64,000 bases of DNA from NCBI RefSeq assembly GCF_000722545.1, contig NZ_JNVM01000015.1, positions 124,001 through 188,000 on the forward strand, written 5' to 3'. The translations under genes were made by a program, and so were the position numbers. The stretch is from Paenibacillus tyrphae (lineage in GTDB: Bacteria; Bacillota; Bacilli; Paenibacillales; NBRC-103111). This document shows positions 8,407 through 16,941 of the stretch, piece by piece. The notes under the pieces are model-generated. The model was not told the origin of the DNA and did not search any database. It worked only from the letters and a program-made list of their open reading frames with translations. The first letter of the stretch is position 1. Every line of letters starts with the position of its first letter.

Positions 8407-11400
8407 ATGCCTACGGAAAGCTTGAAACATCGACGGTTTGTTCGAATGCTGCCAGGACGCATTCGCATCGAATTTTACGGTCTTCATAACAATCCGGATA
8501 CGGCACAGCGGATTCAGGCAGAGCTTTCGGTCTGGACCGGAATCACCCTTGTCCGGGCTTGCCCTCTTTCAGGCAGGGTCCTTCTGATGTACGATCAGCG
8601 GCAGCTTAAGGCGGAGCAAGTCCTCGAACGCATCGAACGGTTGGAAGAGGAGCTTTCGCAGCCTTGCTCCGACCCGGAATCGTTTAGGGTATATGATGCT
8701 CCTCCAACCTGCGAGCAGTCCTCCCCTTCCCCGGATGCATCGTACATCAAGCGGGAAGCCGCAGCCGCGGCGGAGCCGTCCAGGGCGTCATGCGAGGCGC
8801 AAGCTTCAGGCCGCATGCCTCTTCCCCTTGCGCTCAGCATGGGCGGTCTCGCCGCGCTTGGCGCGAAGCAGCTGCTGCTTGGCAGATCGGCGTTGGCCCG
8901 TAGTCCGGCTCCATTTTATTTATCCGCCGGGCTCTCTGTCATTACGGGCTATCCGCTGCTAAGAAGAGGGTTCCAGAGCTTCGCCAAGGAACGCAAGTGG
9001 AACGCCGACCTGCTTCTGGGTGCCGGCGCATTAGCGCTTGCTTTGGTACGGGAAAATCTAATCGTTTTGGCAGGAATCGGTCTTCTGCAATATGTGGAGT
9101 GGAAACGAAATCAGGCGGCGGCGAACCACTCGCCGGCGGTGCTTCCGCCTGAAATTAAGCGATATACGGAAAATGCGAACAAATGGGGGCTGATCGGCGC
9201 CGGGGCGACCCTCGCGTTCACGCGCGACCCTCTGCGTGCGGTTGCGGTACTGCTCGCCGCCAACCCCAGACCGGCGTTCATTCCGGCGGAATACGGCTGG
9301 CAGCAGGCGGAGCTTGTGTGCGCCGAAAGGCAAGCCTTGCTGCCGGACAGCGGCTCCTTGTCCAAGCTGGCAAGAACGAAAACGCTGCTCCTGGAGGATG
9401 CTTCGGCGCTCTATCGGGTTGAAAGCGAGGAAATTCAATGTTTGACGAAAGAAACGGAGGCCGACAAGGCGATTTGCTTAACGGCCTCATTGTTTGAAAA
9501 AAGCAGCCATCCGTGGAAAGCCGAGCTATCGGAAAAAGCAAGACGAACGTGCCGGACCCTCCGGACGGCATTTCAGGTGGAAGAATCGGCGGAGGGCCTA
9601 CAAGGCAAAATCAGCGGTGCCCGCGTGTTTGCCGGGAGCTATGCCTACTGCCAGAAGCAGGGCATCGACTGCGGAATGTACGAGTTGGAGGCCAAGAGAT
9701 TGGCGAGGCAAGGCGCGGATGTGCTTTTCGTCGGAGTTAAGGCGGAAAGCAGCGGGGGAACCTGCATCGGACTGCTCAGCAAGAAGCGGCAGCTTCATTC
9801 GGCACACGCCCCCTTGATTCGTGAATTGAAAGCGCAAGGATGGTCGATCGGAGCGTTGAGCTGCAGCAAAGGGACGGACATCTCGTTGCTGGAGCGGCAA
9901 GGTCTCGATTCGGGCTGGCTATCGCTTCAGCCCGGCGAATGGGCCGAACGATTGGCAGCCGGCGTTCCGCGTGGAGAGAACGCATTGCTGGTGACCTGCG
10001 GCGATACCTCGCCCGTTCATGCCCTGTGCCGGGAATACGGCATTCCGTCGATCACAGTGCAGCAGTTGTCCGAGCTTCCGCAGACGCTGGAATTGACCCG
10101 CCTCATGGACCGCAGCGTACACCGAAATTACCGGCTTACCGCGATCTGGAACATGCTCGGCTCCGCTCTGGCGGCATTCGGCTTCATTCGTGCGCCGCTC
10201 GTCAATTTGGCTTCCGACGCCCTTTCGTTGGCATTTATGTCCGCTTTCCGGCAAACGAGCGAGCGGGCGGCTCTGCTGCAGCTTGCGACGGGCGACCGGG
10301 AAGCCGCTGCTACGGCGGAGGCGCCTGTTCTGTGGCACGAGGCTCCGTGGGAGCGGGCCGTCAGCCATTATGGCACCGATACCGGGCGCGGGCTCCAAGC
10401 GGAACAGGTTCATGCGCTGCGAAGCGCTCACGGCAGCAATCATTTGGAAGGACGACAGCCGACGCCTTGGATCGCCTCTTTTTTGGGACAGTTCAAAGAA
10501 TTTACAACCTTAATCCTGCTTGGGACGACGGCTTTGTCGTTTTTTACCGGCGGCCTGTACGACGGCATTGCCATGGGGGCGGTGCTGCTCGCCAATGCGG
10601 CAGTCGGCACGATACAGGAGCGCAAAGCGGAACAGGTCATCGAATCGCTCAACCGGTACCAGCCCCCGACCTGTAAGGCGCTGCGTAACGGAGCCCTGAA
10701 AGAGATTTCCGCGCTGGAGCTCGTCCCCGGCGATATCGTACAATTGGAGGCCGGCGACCGCGTACCGGCCGATATCCGGTTGGTCGAATCGTATAACTTG
10801 CAGGTCAGCGAAGCTGCATTGACGGGAGAATCGATCCCTGTCTCGAAACAGGAAGCACCTGTCGACGGAGCGCTCCCGCTGGCGGAACGTTCCAATATGA
10901 TCTATATGGGCACCGACGTTACCCGGGGCAAAGCGACCGGCGTCGTCGTCCAGACCGGCCTGCATACGGAAATGGGCCGTCTTATGTCCTTGCTGCAGAA
11001 CGACGAAAAAGAACTGACGCCGCTGCAGAAGCAGGTCACCTCCATTAGCAAAAAGTTCATCAAAGGAGCAATGATCGTCTGCGGCATCGTGTTCGTCACG
11101 GGACTGCTGCGAGGCATTCCGCTGATGCAGATGGTCTCCACTTCCATTGCGCTTGCGGCTTCGGCTATCCCCGAAGGGCTGCCCGTAACCATTACGATCG
11201 CGCTGAGCGCCGGCATCTTCCGCATGGCCCGCAAGCAGGCGCTCGTCCGCAAGCTGTCTGCTCTGGAAACGCTCGGGCGGACGACGATCATCTGCTCGGA
11301 TAAAACCGGAACGCTGACCAAAAACGAAATGACCGTCCGACATGTCGTCTCATTGAACCGGAGCTGGGAAGTGGGCGGTACCGGGTACGCTCCGTCGGGG

Positions 11401-13062
11401 GAAATTCGCCGCATCGCTGCCTCAGGCCGGGCAGCCGCGGCACTCGAACAGAACCCGCAGCAGCCTGAACTGACCCGCCTCCTGCAAATTAGCATGTTGT
11501 GCAACAATGCCAAGCTAGAGCAGGACGACGAAGGACATTGGACCGTTAAGGGGGATCCGACCGAAGGAGCGCTCCTTGCTTTTGCCGCCAAAGCGGGCAT
11601 CAATCCGGAGAACATGCGGCAATGGCATCGCGGCAAAGAAATTCCTTTCGATTCGAACACCGGCAAGATGAGCGTCGTGTGCAAGGATACGGCCGGGACC
11701 GAATCTCAGGACTGCTATGTTTTCACCAAAGGGGCGGTAGAGACGCTCTTACAGCGCTGTACCCAAGTTCAATCGGATGGCCAGTTGCTCGAACTGACCG
11801 AGGAACGCAAACGAATCATATCGGAGCAGAACGGCAAGCTATCGGGTGAAGCGCTGCGCGTGCTCGGTTTCGCCTATCGTCCGCTCACAGACGGAGACCT
11901 TCCTGAGCCGGACGAGCGGGACATGATTTTCGTCGGGATGGTCGGCATGATGGACCCGCCGAAGCCTGAAGCTGCGCACAGCATCCAAGAAGCGCTGGCG
12001 CTCGGCGTCAAGCCGGTGATGATTACGGGCGACCACCCGATCACAGCCATTTCGATCGCACGGCAGCTCGGCATGTATGACGGCTCGCAGCGGGTGCTCT
12101 CGGGGCATGAGCTCGACCGGATGCCCGACGAAGAGCTTCAGGAAGTGGTCGAGCACACCACCATTTTTGCCCGGGTGTCGCCGGAGCATAAGCTGCGCAT
12201 TGTGCGCGCCTTTCAACAGCGCGGCCACCTGGTGGCAATGACGGGGGACGGAATTAACGATACGCCCGCCATCAAGCAAGCCAATGTCGGGATCGCAATG
12301 GGGAGAACCGGCACCGAGGTGACGAAGCAAACGGCGGATATGGTGCTGAAGGAAGACGATTTCGGCACGATTGTCGAGGCCGTAAAGGAAGGCCGGACGA
12401 TTATGGGCAATATCCGTAAGGCGCTCGGCTGCCTGCTCACCGGCAATTTGGCGGAAATCATCGTGTCGAGCGCCGCAGTTATCCTGGGTATGCCGCTGCC
12501 CCTCGTACCCGTACAGATCCTGCTCATGAACTTGATCACGGATGCGCTGCCTGCCATGGTTCTGGCCATCAATCCCGGGAATAAAACAAAGCTGACGGAG
12601 CGTGTCGAAATCGCCGACGGCAATCTGTACCGGAAAGTCTTCACACGCGGCGCTCTGCTCGGCTTAGGCTCCCTCGGACTGTTCGCGGCAAGCCTCGCAG
12701 CCGGAGTACCTCTTCCGGCAGCCCGGAGCATTGCTTTTGCCACGCTGGTATCGGGACAACTGATGCAGACGTTCTCATGGCGGCAGGAGGGCGCGGCCGA
12801 GTCGGTCAAGGACTGGAGCAGGGATCGCTTTCTGGTCGGAGCGCTGGGCGTATCCTGGCTCTCCCTGCTCGCCGCCCTGTATATACCGCCGGTGTCCCGC
12901 TTCTTCCAGGCGGCCCCGATCGCATGGAGCCACTGGATTCCGGTGCTTGCCGTTGCCGGCTCGGTGACGCTGCTGTCGAAGCCGATCGTGGCATGGGTCG
13001 AATCGGGAAGCCAGGCGGCACCGAAACCGGCTCGACAAATGCGGACGGCCGTCGTCGCATAG
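8407..13062 (+). CDS. Giant tandem P-type cation-transporting ATPase (CtpI-like)
   Basis: A 1551-residue protein with AAGGAG upstream. Residues about 10-80 resemble an HMA-like ferredoxin fold but lack the CxxC metal site. Residues about 130-620 look like a degenerate half ATPase (membrane segments and a HAD-like region without the phosphorylation motif). The second half is complete: TGES near 806, PEGLP in a membrane helix near 922 (typical of P2-type Ca2+/Mg2+ pumps), the phosphorylated Asp in DKTGT at 965, and TGDGIND near 1279. The length is about 1.7 times a normal P2 pump and resembles mycobacterial CtpI/CtpH. Substrate cannot be read from sequence; a divalent or alkali cation is most likely. 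It heads a plus-strand unit with three small genes. Confidence 0.88.
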   Translation: MPTESLKHRRFVRMLPGRIRIEFYGLHNNPDTAQRIQAELSVWTGITLVRACPLSGRVLLMYDQRQLKAEQVLERIERLEEELSQPCSDPESFRVYDAPPTCEQSSPSPDASYIKREAAAAAEPSRASCEAQASGRMPLPLALSMGGLAALGAKQLLLGRSALARSPAPFYLSAGLSVITGYPLLRRGFQSFAKERKWNADLLLGAGALALALVRENLIVLAGIGLLQYVEWKRNQAAANHSPAVLPPEIKRYTENANKWGLIGAGATLAFTRDPLRAVAVLLAANPRPAFIPAEYGWQQAELVCAERQALLPDSGSLSKLARTKTLLLEDASALYRVESEEIQCLTKETEADKAICLTASLFEKSSHPWKAELSEKARRTCRTLRTAFQVEESAEGLQGKISGARVFAGSYAYCQKQGIDCGMYELEAKRLARQGADVLFVGVKAESSGGTCIGLLSKKRQLHSAHAPLIRELKAQGWSIGALSCSKGTDISLLERQGLDSGWLSLQPGEWAERLAAGVPRGENALLVTCGDTSPVHALCREYGIPSITVQQLSELPQTLELTRLMDRSVHRNYRLTAIWNMLGSALAAFGFIRAPLVNLASDALSLAFMSAFRQTSERAALLQLATGDREAAATAEAPVLWHEAPWERAVSHYGTDTGRGLQAEQVHALRSAHGSNHLEGRQPTPWIASFLGQFKEFTTLILLGTTALSFFTGGLYDGIAMGAVLLANAAVGTIQERKAEQVIESLNRYQPPTCKALRNGALKEISALELVPGDIVQLEAGDRVPADIRLVESYNLQVSEAALTGESIPVSKQEAPVDGALPLAERSNMIYMGTDVTRGKATGVVVQTGLHTEMGRLMSLLQNDEKELTPLQKQVTSISKKFIKGAMIVCGIVFVTGLLRGIPLMQMVSTSIALAASAIPEGLPVTITIALSAGIFRMARKQALVRKLSALETLGRTTIICSDKTGTLTKNEMTVRHVVSLNRSWEVGGTGYAPSGEIRRIAASGRAAAALEQNPQQPELTRLLQISMLCNNAKLEQDDEGHWTVKGDPTEGALLAFAAKAGINPENMRQWHRGKEIPFDSNTGKMSVVCKDTAGTESQDCYVFTKGAVETLLQRCTQVQSDGQLLELTEERKRIISEQNGKLSGEALRVLGFAYRPLTDGDLPEPDERDMIFVGMVGMMDPPKPEAAHSIQEALALGVKPVMITGDHPITAISIARQLGMYDGSQRVLSGHELDRMPDEELQEVVEHTTIFARVSPEHKLRIVRAFQQRGHLVAMTGDGINDTPAIKQANVGIAMGRTGTEVTKQTADMVLKEDDFGTIVEAVKEGRTIMGNIRKALGCLLTGNLAEIIVSSAAVILGMPLPLVPVQILLMNLITDALPAMVLAINPGNKTKLTERVEIADGNLYRKVFTRGALLGLGSLGLFAASLAAGVPLPAARSIAFATLVSGQLMQTFSWRQEGAAESVKDWSRDRFLVGALGVSWLSLLAALYIPPVSRFFQAAPIAWSHWIPVLAVAGSVTLLSKPIVAWVESGSQAAPKPARQMRTAVVA

Positions 13063-13089
13063 CTTGCTGTCTATTCGGAGGTAGGAACC

Positions 13090-13398
13090 ATGAGAGAACA
13101 ACAGATCGAAAAATGGCTGGTCGGCGCCGCGCTTGCATTTACGGCGTCGACGCTCCTTCCCGTTGTCAAGGCTACGCTGCTTCCTGTTGCCGAGGCGGGT
13201 TACCAAGGCTTGCGGAGCGCGGCGGGCGCGGCTCGTTCGTCCTTGCAGCGGGCCCGGGAGGAGCTAGAAGATATCGTTGCGGAAGCTCAATTTGAGCGCA
13301 TGAAAAAAAAGCTGGACCTCGAAATCTCCTCTTCCGGGGACGAGTTCGAACCGGCGCTGTCCGGCAGCGAGGCGGGGGAAGCGGCGCTTGAAAGATGA
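13090..13398 (+). CDS. DUF5132-like small protein
   Basis: 102 residues starting after GGAGGTAGG, 27 nt downstream of the ATPase. A hydrophobic N-terminal segment (WLVGAALAFTASTLLP) precedes an amphipathic helical region 'LQRAREELEDIVAEA' and an acidic tail. I recall this arrangement as DUF5132, which is found beside similar ATPases; I could not check this. The stop overlaps the start of the next gene, so translation is probably coupled. Confidence 0.65.
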   Translation: MREQQIEKWLVGAALAFTASTLLPVVKATLLPVAEAGYQGLRSAAGAARSSLQRAREELEDIVAEAQFERMKKKLDLEISSSGDEFEPALSGSEAGEAALER

Positions 13399-13573
13399 CT
13401 CTGTCGAATTTCACCTGAAGCAGGCGCGTCTCCATCTGGAGCAGGCCTTAACTGTGACCAAGTTACAAGCTTCCAATGAGGAAGCCCACCAATCGATGTC
13501 GGAGCAATGGGGACATTTTTTCGCCTTTTTGATTGGAGACGGCAATCGAGAAACAGAAATAAAGGAGATTTGA
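13388..13573 (+). CDS. Small helical protein, paralogue 1 (61 aa)
   Basis: Uses a TTG start at 13388 that overlaps the upstream gene by 11 nt. It opens with 'DDSVEFHLKQARLHLEQAL', closely similar to the start of the next gene ('PSVDFHLREALSHLDAAL'), and both have a central 'QWGHFF'/'QWERFL' motif, so the pair arose by tandem duplication. No membrane helix or catalytic motif is visible. Function unknown; co-transcribed with the P-type ATPase. Confidence 0.6.
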   Translation: MKDDSVEFHLKQARLHLEQALTVTKLQASNEEAHQSMSEQWGHFFAFLIGDGNRETEIKEI

Positions 13574-13576
13574 AGC

Positions 13577-13801
13577 ATGCAGGAGCCCTCTGTCGATTTC
13601 CATTTGCGCGAAGCGCTGTCCCATTTGGACGCGGCGCTGAATAAAAGCATTCTTCATGTCCAAGCGGACGCAGCGGCCAAAAAAGAAGTGGGGCAGCAGT
13701 GGGAACGATTTTTAGGGGAATTTTTTCAGCAAGTCCGGGAAAAGGGAAAGCAATCCAAGCTCAACCTGTGGAGCTGGATCGCTTTCCCGCGCATTCGCTA
13801 A
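13577..13801 (+). CDS. Small helical protein, paralogue 2 (74 aa)
   Basis: Starts at ATG 13577 with AAAGGAG upstream, 3 nt after its paralogue. It is about 13 residues longer than that protein, with a basic, Trp-containing C-terminus ('LNLWSWIAFPRIR') that could touch the membrane surface. Family not recognised. Last gene of the ATPase unit. Confidence 0.65.
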   Translation: MQEPSVDFHLREALSHLDAALNKSILHVQADAAAKKEVGQQWERFLGEFFQQVREKGKQSKLNLWSWIAFPRIR

Positions 13802-13805
13802 ACGG

Positions 13806-13837
13806 AGTCTGACGGGCGCGCTCTACCCGGACTTTTT
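13806..13837 (+). terminator. Intrinsic terminator of the P-type ATPase unit
   Basis: A bulged stem AGTC-tga-CGGG / CCCG-GACT is followed by TTTTT, 5 bp after the last stop codon. Confidence 0.6.
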
Positions 13838-13886
13838 AGCCCGCGTCAATTTCGCCGGCCCAATCGCAGCGGGAAACCGAACGGCT

Positions 13887-14541
13887 TCAGGTGGGCTTCC
13901 GTTTGCCGTGCCGTTCAAAGTGAAGGGCAGCATTGATCTCGCCGCCGAGAATCAGGACGATGCTCGACAAATAAAGCCACATCAGAAGCACGATGATGCC
14001 ACCACTGCTGCCGTACGTTTTCGAATAGCTGCCGAAATGATTGAGTAAGTAGGAAACAACAGCGAAGCGGTCACCCAGCCGACCGTAGCGAACAGAGCGC
14101 CAGGCAGCACTTCCTTGAACGTGAGCCGCAAATTGGGCGTGAAGCGGTACAACAGGATGAATACGACAGCAATAGTCGCAAGCGGAATGACGTATTGCGC
14201 AAAATTCCACAGCAAATCGAAATTTCCCGGGAAATGTACAATATTGTAAAGCAATAACCCGATAATCCTGCCGAAGATTAGCAGCACAAAGGTAACAAGA
14301 TGACAACCGCCAAGATGACGTAAAGAGAAACGGCGATTCCCTTAACCTTCCAGGATGGCCGACTCTCCTCCTCGTCGTACGCCTTGTTCAGTGCCTTAAT
14401 AACCGCGCTAATGCCGTTCGAGGCCGACCACAGAGCGGCAAGCAATCTGCGGCCGAAGAACGTTCGCGTACCCCTGTCGAATCCGGTTTCGTCGAACGAA
14501 GCGCACTCTCGATCTTTGGGCTCTACGGTTCTCGCCATCAC
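13887..14541 (-). pseudogene. Decayed YihY/UPF0761-family membrane protein
   Basis: Three frames together give a YihY-type protein. One begins near 14541 and contains 'LWSASNGISAVIKALNKAYDEEE', another (14287-13982) contains 'LLIFGRIIGLLLYNIVHFPG' and 'RFTPNLRLTFKEVLPGALFATVGWV', and the third ends with 'HFGSYSKTYGSSGGIIVLLMWLYLSSIVLILGGEINA', all family hallmarks in the correct order. The frame changes near 14285 and near 14050, and the N-terminal roughly 90 residues are absent. At least two frameshifts and a 5' truncation make it non-functional unless these are sequencing errors. Confidence 0.8.
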
Positions 14542-14685
14542 ACCTTCCCCCTTCCGCTGCCGTAAAATTCGACAGTTTAGCTTGGAATTGTGCTTGAGAT
14601 ATTACTTAACCGTAAAGCTCGTCTTACAATCAAGAGCAGACAGCTGCGGCACTCGCCCAGCAGCACGATCCGGCGCTGCCTCAAT

Positions 14686-15249
14686 TCAGACGGGAGAACG
14701 CTGCTTTTCCATAAACCCGGTCGCATCTTGATCGGCCTTGCTCTGGTTGCATGCATAACAGGAGCATACGCAGTTCACCGGCGTCGTATGGCCTCCCTTG
14801 GATTTCGGGACGATATGGTCGATCGTATCGCCGTATCCGCCGCAATAGCGGCACGTATGATGGTCCCGGGTCATAATCATGCTGCGGAAATCGTCGTTGC
14901 TGTACAGCCGGCGAATCATGTATGGCGTAACAACGACAGCCGCCTGTTCCTCTACCAAAAGCACAGCAAGGCTCCATTCGATCTCTTGAATCCACGGCCT
15001 GCCGTTGTTACTCTTCCCCTTCATGCGAATCATCCCCTGCCGGTCTTGTCTCAGCAGCTTCGCCGCACGAGGCACCGGGGGCGCTTGCGGAGCTGGGGCA
15101 GCCAGCCTTTTTCGCTCGCATTTGCGGCATATATTTTTGCGGGAGGACCCGCTTGACTTTCGGCTGCCCCGGGTCGGGAACTGCCGGTAATATTTGCTTT
15201 GTCCGCAGCGTTTGCATGATTTGTACAGGCTGCAGTGGGCTCCGTTCAT
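14686..15249 (-). CDS. HNH endonuclease
   Basis: 187 residues from the ATG at 15249, which has AAGAGG upstream; an in-frame ATG at 15276 lacks a ribosome site. The N-terminus has a zinc-binding pair (CKRCGQ ... CRKC). The C-terminus carries a full HNH/McrA module: CRYCGG, the catalytic DHIVPKSKGG, and the second Cys pair in 'CSCYACNQSKAD'. It probably makes metal-dependent DNA nicks or breaks. No methylase, restriction partner or phage gene is adjacent, so its role (selfish element, repair or defence) is open. Confidence 0.85.
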   Translation of the reverse strand: MNGAHCSLYKSCKRCGQSKYYRQFPTRGSRKSSGSSRKNICRKCERKRLAAPAPQAPPVPRAAKLLRQDRQGMIRMKGKSNNGRPWIQEIEWSLAVLLVEEQAAVVVTPYMIRRLYSNDDFRSMIMTRDHHTCRYCGGYGDTIDHIVPKSKGGHTTPVNCVCSCYACNQSKADQDATGFMEKQRSPV

Positions 15250-15369
15250 GTTGTTCCTCTTCTTTTCGTCTGACATCGCTAAGGATTAGTATAACAGGTT
15301 TGCCGGGATTTCCGCATGTTCCATTCTTTAACGCCCCTTATCGTTGACGCTACACATCATTAACGGCGC

Positions 15370-15396
15370 AAAAAAAGCCGGAGAGTCGCTCTCCGG
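15370..15396 (-). terminator. Intrinsic terminator, minus strand
   Basis: A perfect 8-bp stem CCGGAGAG tcg CTCTCCGG is followed on the minus strand by seven T. It lies about 290 bp past the exporter gene and is the likely end of the RiPP operon transcript. Confidence 0.75.
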
Positions 15397-15445
15397 TCAG
15401 AATGTTGAGAAAGTGGGGTTTTACAAAAATAGAGATGCAAGCGGA

Positions 15446-15627
15446 GGTGGGGTATCCACTGGAGAAGCGATAGCGGCCGCCTTTGTCTTCGGGAAATGTC
15501 CGCTACTAAGCGGCTTCTAATCAAATTTCCTGGGGACCTGGGGTCCCCGCAAAGTACTCGGACTAAGCTTCTCTGATTCAACTTCACTTTGCGGGGTGGG
15601 GCAGCGGTCGGAAGTGGATACCCCACC
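15446..15627. repeat. Intergenic palindromic repeat element
   Basis: A perfect 15-bp terminal inverted repeat (ggtggggtatccact at 15446-15460 and its complement at 15613-15627) bounds about 180 bp that also holds a GGGGACC tgg GGTCCCC hairpin (15532-15548) and a CCGCAAAGT/ACTTTGCGG pair. There is no coding potential. It resembles a short non-autonomous (MITE- or REP-like) element; other copies in the genome would be needed to confirm. Confidence 0.55.
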
Positions 15628-15686
15628 CCCTCGTAACCTCTATTATCTCAATTGCCCTTTCTCAACACTCTATTCGGCCGTTCGCC

Positions 15687-16916
15687 TTACCCGCTAACCT
15701 CCGTTTGCGATTTCACCCCCGGCTGTGCGGTAATTTGCTTATAGAGCATGAAAAACACAGCGACCACGATAACCTCAAATGCGCCTGCCCAAAAGTACAT
15801 CTGTCGTACCCCGAGGCGGTCGGTGAGAAATCCTGTAAAAAAGCGGGACAGCGGCGTAGAAGTCATGCTAATCGCCGCAAACAGACTGCCGACCCGCGCC
15901 ATGTAGCGATTGGGCACTTCTTTCTGCATCATCGTGCGGATAAAAATGTTGACCAACGCCGTACATACGCTCAGCCACGCGAAGTTTAGACACAAAAACA
16001 CAAGGGTGGAAGAAAAGCAGACCGTTAAAATCGCCAATCCCTGACCCAAAAATCCGAGCAGTACATATAGAAAGGACGGCTGCTTCACGCTTTTCACCGA
16101 CAATAAACTTCCGCAGACGATCCCGGCAGCGGCCTGCCAAGTATAAATATACGACATATGCTGCGCATCCCAGTTCATGCTTTTCATTAGAAACGGAAGC
16201 AGCAAGCCGTTGCTATTCGCCCCGATATTTACACAAAAAATAAGCCATAGGAGCGTCATCATCATTCGGCTGTTCCGAATAAAGACCCAGCCCTCCGTAA
16301 GGCTTTGCGTATAATGCTTCCATTTGCCGGATTCCGGATTAGGTTCAGTTTGCGTCTTTTGAATACGAACGAGGAGAAGAAGCAGTGCCGATGCTGTATA
16401 GCATCCGGCCATACAAAGAAAGGAAGCTTGAATGCCGAGCAGATTCATGCATAGTGCGCTTATGGAAGGGGCAATCAGAGACAAGATTCGGGCAAGGGTG
16501 TACCACACGCCGTTCATTCGGCTTAAGTGGTCCTCGGACACCAGCTGAGGCTTGATCGCCTCTACCGCGGGATAAAAGCTGGCATCCGTGACGGCAAATA
16601 CGATGGAAATCAGCAGAAGCACAACCAAGGACGGGGCCTGGGTCGTGCTTACCAGCATCAATCCAATCATCAGGAGCGCGCGTATGACATTGGAGACGGC
16701 AATGATTTTTTTGGCTCCCCATACATCGACCCAGGCCCCGCAAAATATGCTGGCGGCAAACTGGGTGATCCCGCTGACCAGCATAATCGTCCCCATATAT
16801 TGAACGGAATGAGTCGCCGATGCGATATACCAGGAAAATACGAAAAAGTAAAGCAAGTCCCCGATGCTGCTCACCATTCCACATGCGACAAAGGCCAGGA
16901 AATTTTTATTGAGCAT
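15687..16916 (-). CDS. MFS exporter of the RiPP operon
   Basis: 409 residues, about 12 membrane helices, opening 'NKNFLAFVACGMVSSIGDLLYFF' as in MFS drug/peptide exporters of the MFS_1/enterobactin-exporter type. The gene starts 25 bp after the radical SAM gene on the same strand and is the last gene of the four-gene operon. By context it most likely exports the modified peptide or gives immunity to it. It has no peptidase domain, so leader removal must be done by another protein or outside the cell. A general drug exporter role cannot be excluded. Confidence 0.82.
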   Translation of the reverse strand: MLNKNFLAFVACGMVSSIGDLLYFFVFSWYIASATHSVQYMGTIMLVSGITQFAASIFCGAWVDVWGAKKIIAVSNVIRALLMIGLMLVSTTQAPSLVVLLLISIVFAVTDASFYPAVEAIKPQLVSEDHLSRMNGVWYTLARILSLIAPSISALCMNLLGIQASFLCMAGCYTASALLLLLVRIQKTQTEPNPESGKWKHYTQSLTEGWVFIRNSRMMMTLLWLIFCVNIGANSNGLLLPFLMKSMNWDAQHMSYIYTWQAAAGIVCGSLLSVKSVKQPSFLYVLLGFLGQGLAILTVCFSSTLVFLCLNFAWLSVCTALVNIFIRTMMQKEVPNRYMARVGSLFAAISMTSTPLSRFFTGFLTDRLGVRQMYFWAGAFEVIVVAVFFMLYKQITAQPGVKSQTEVSG

Positions 16917-16941
16917 GGTTTACTTCCCTTTCTCACGCATC

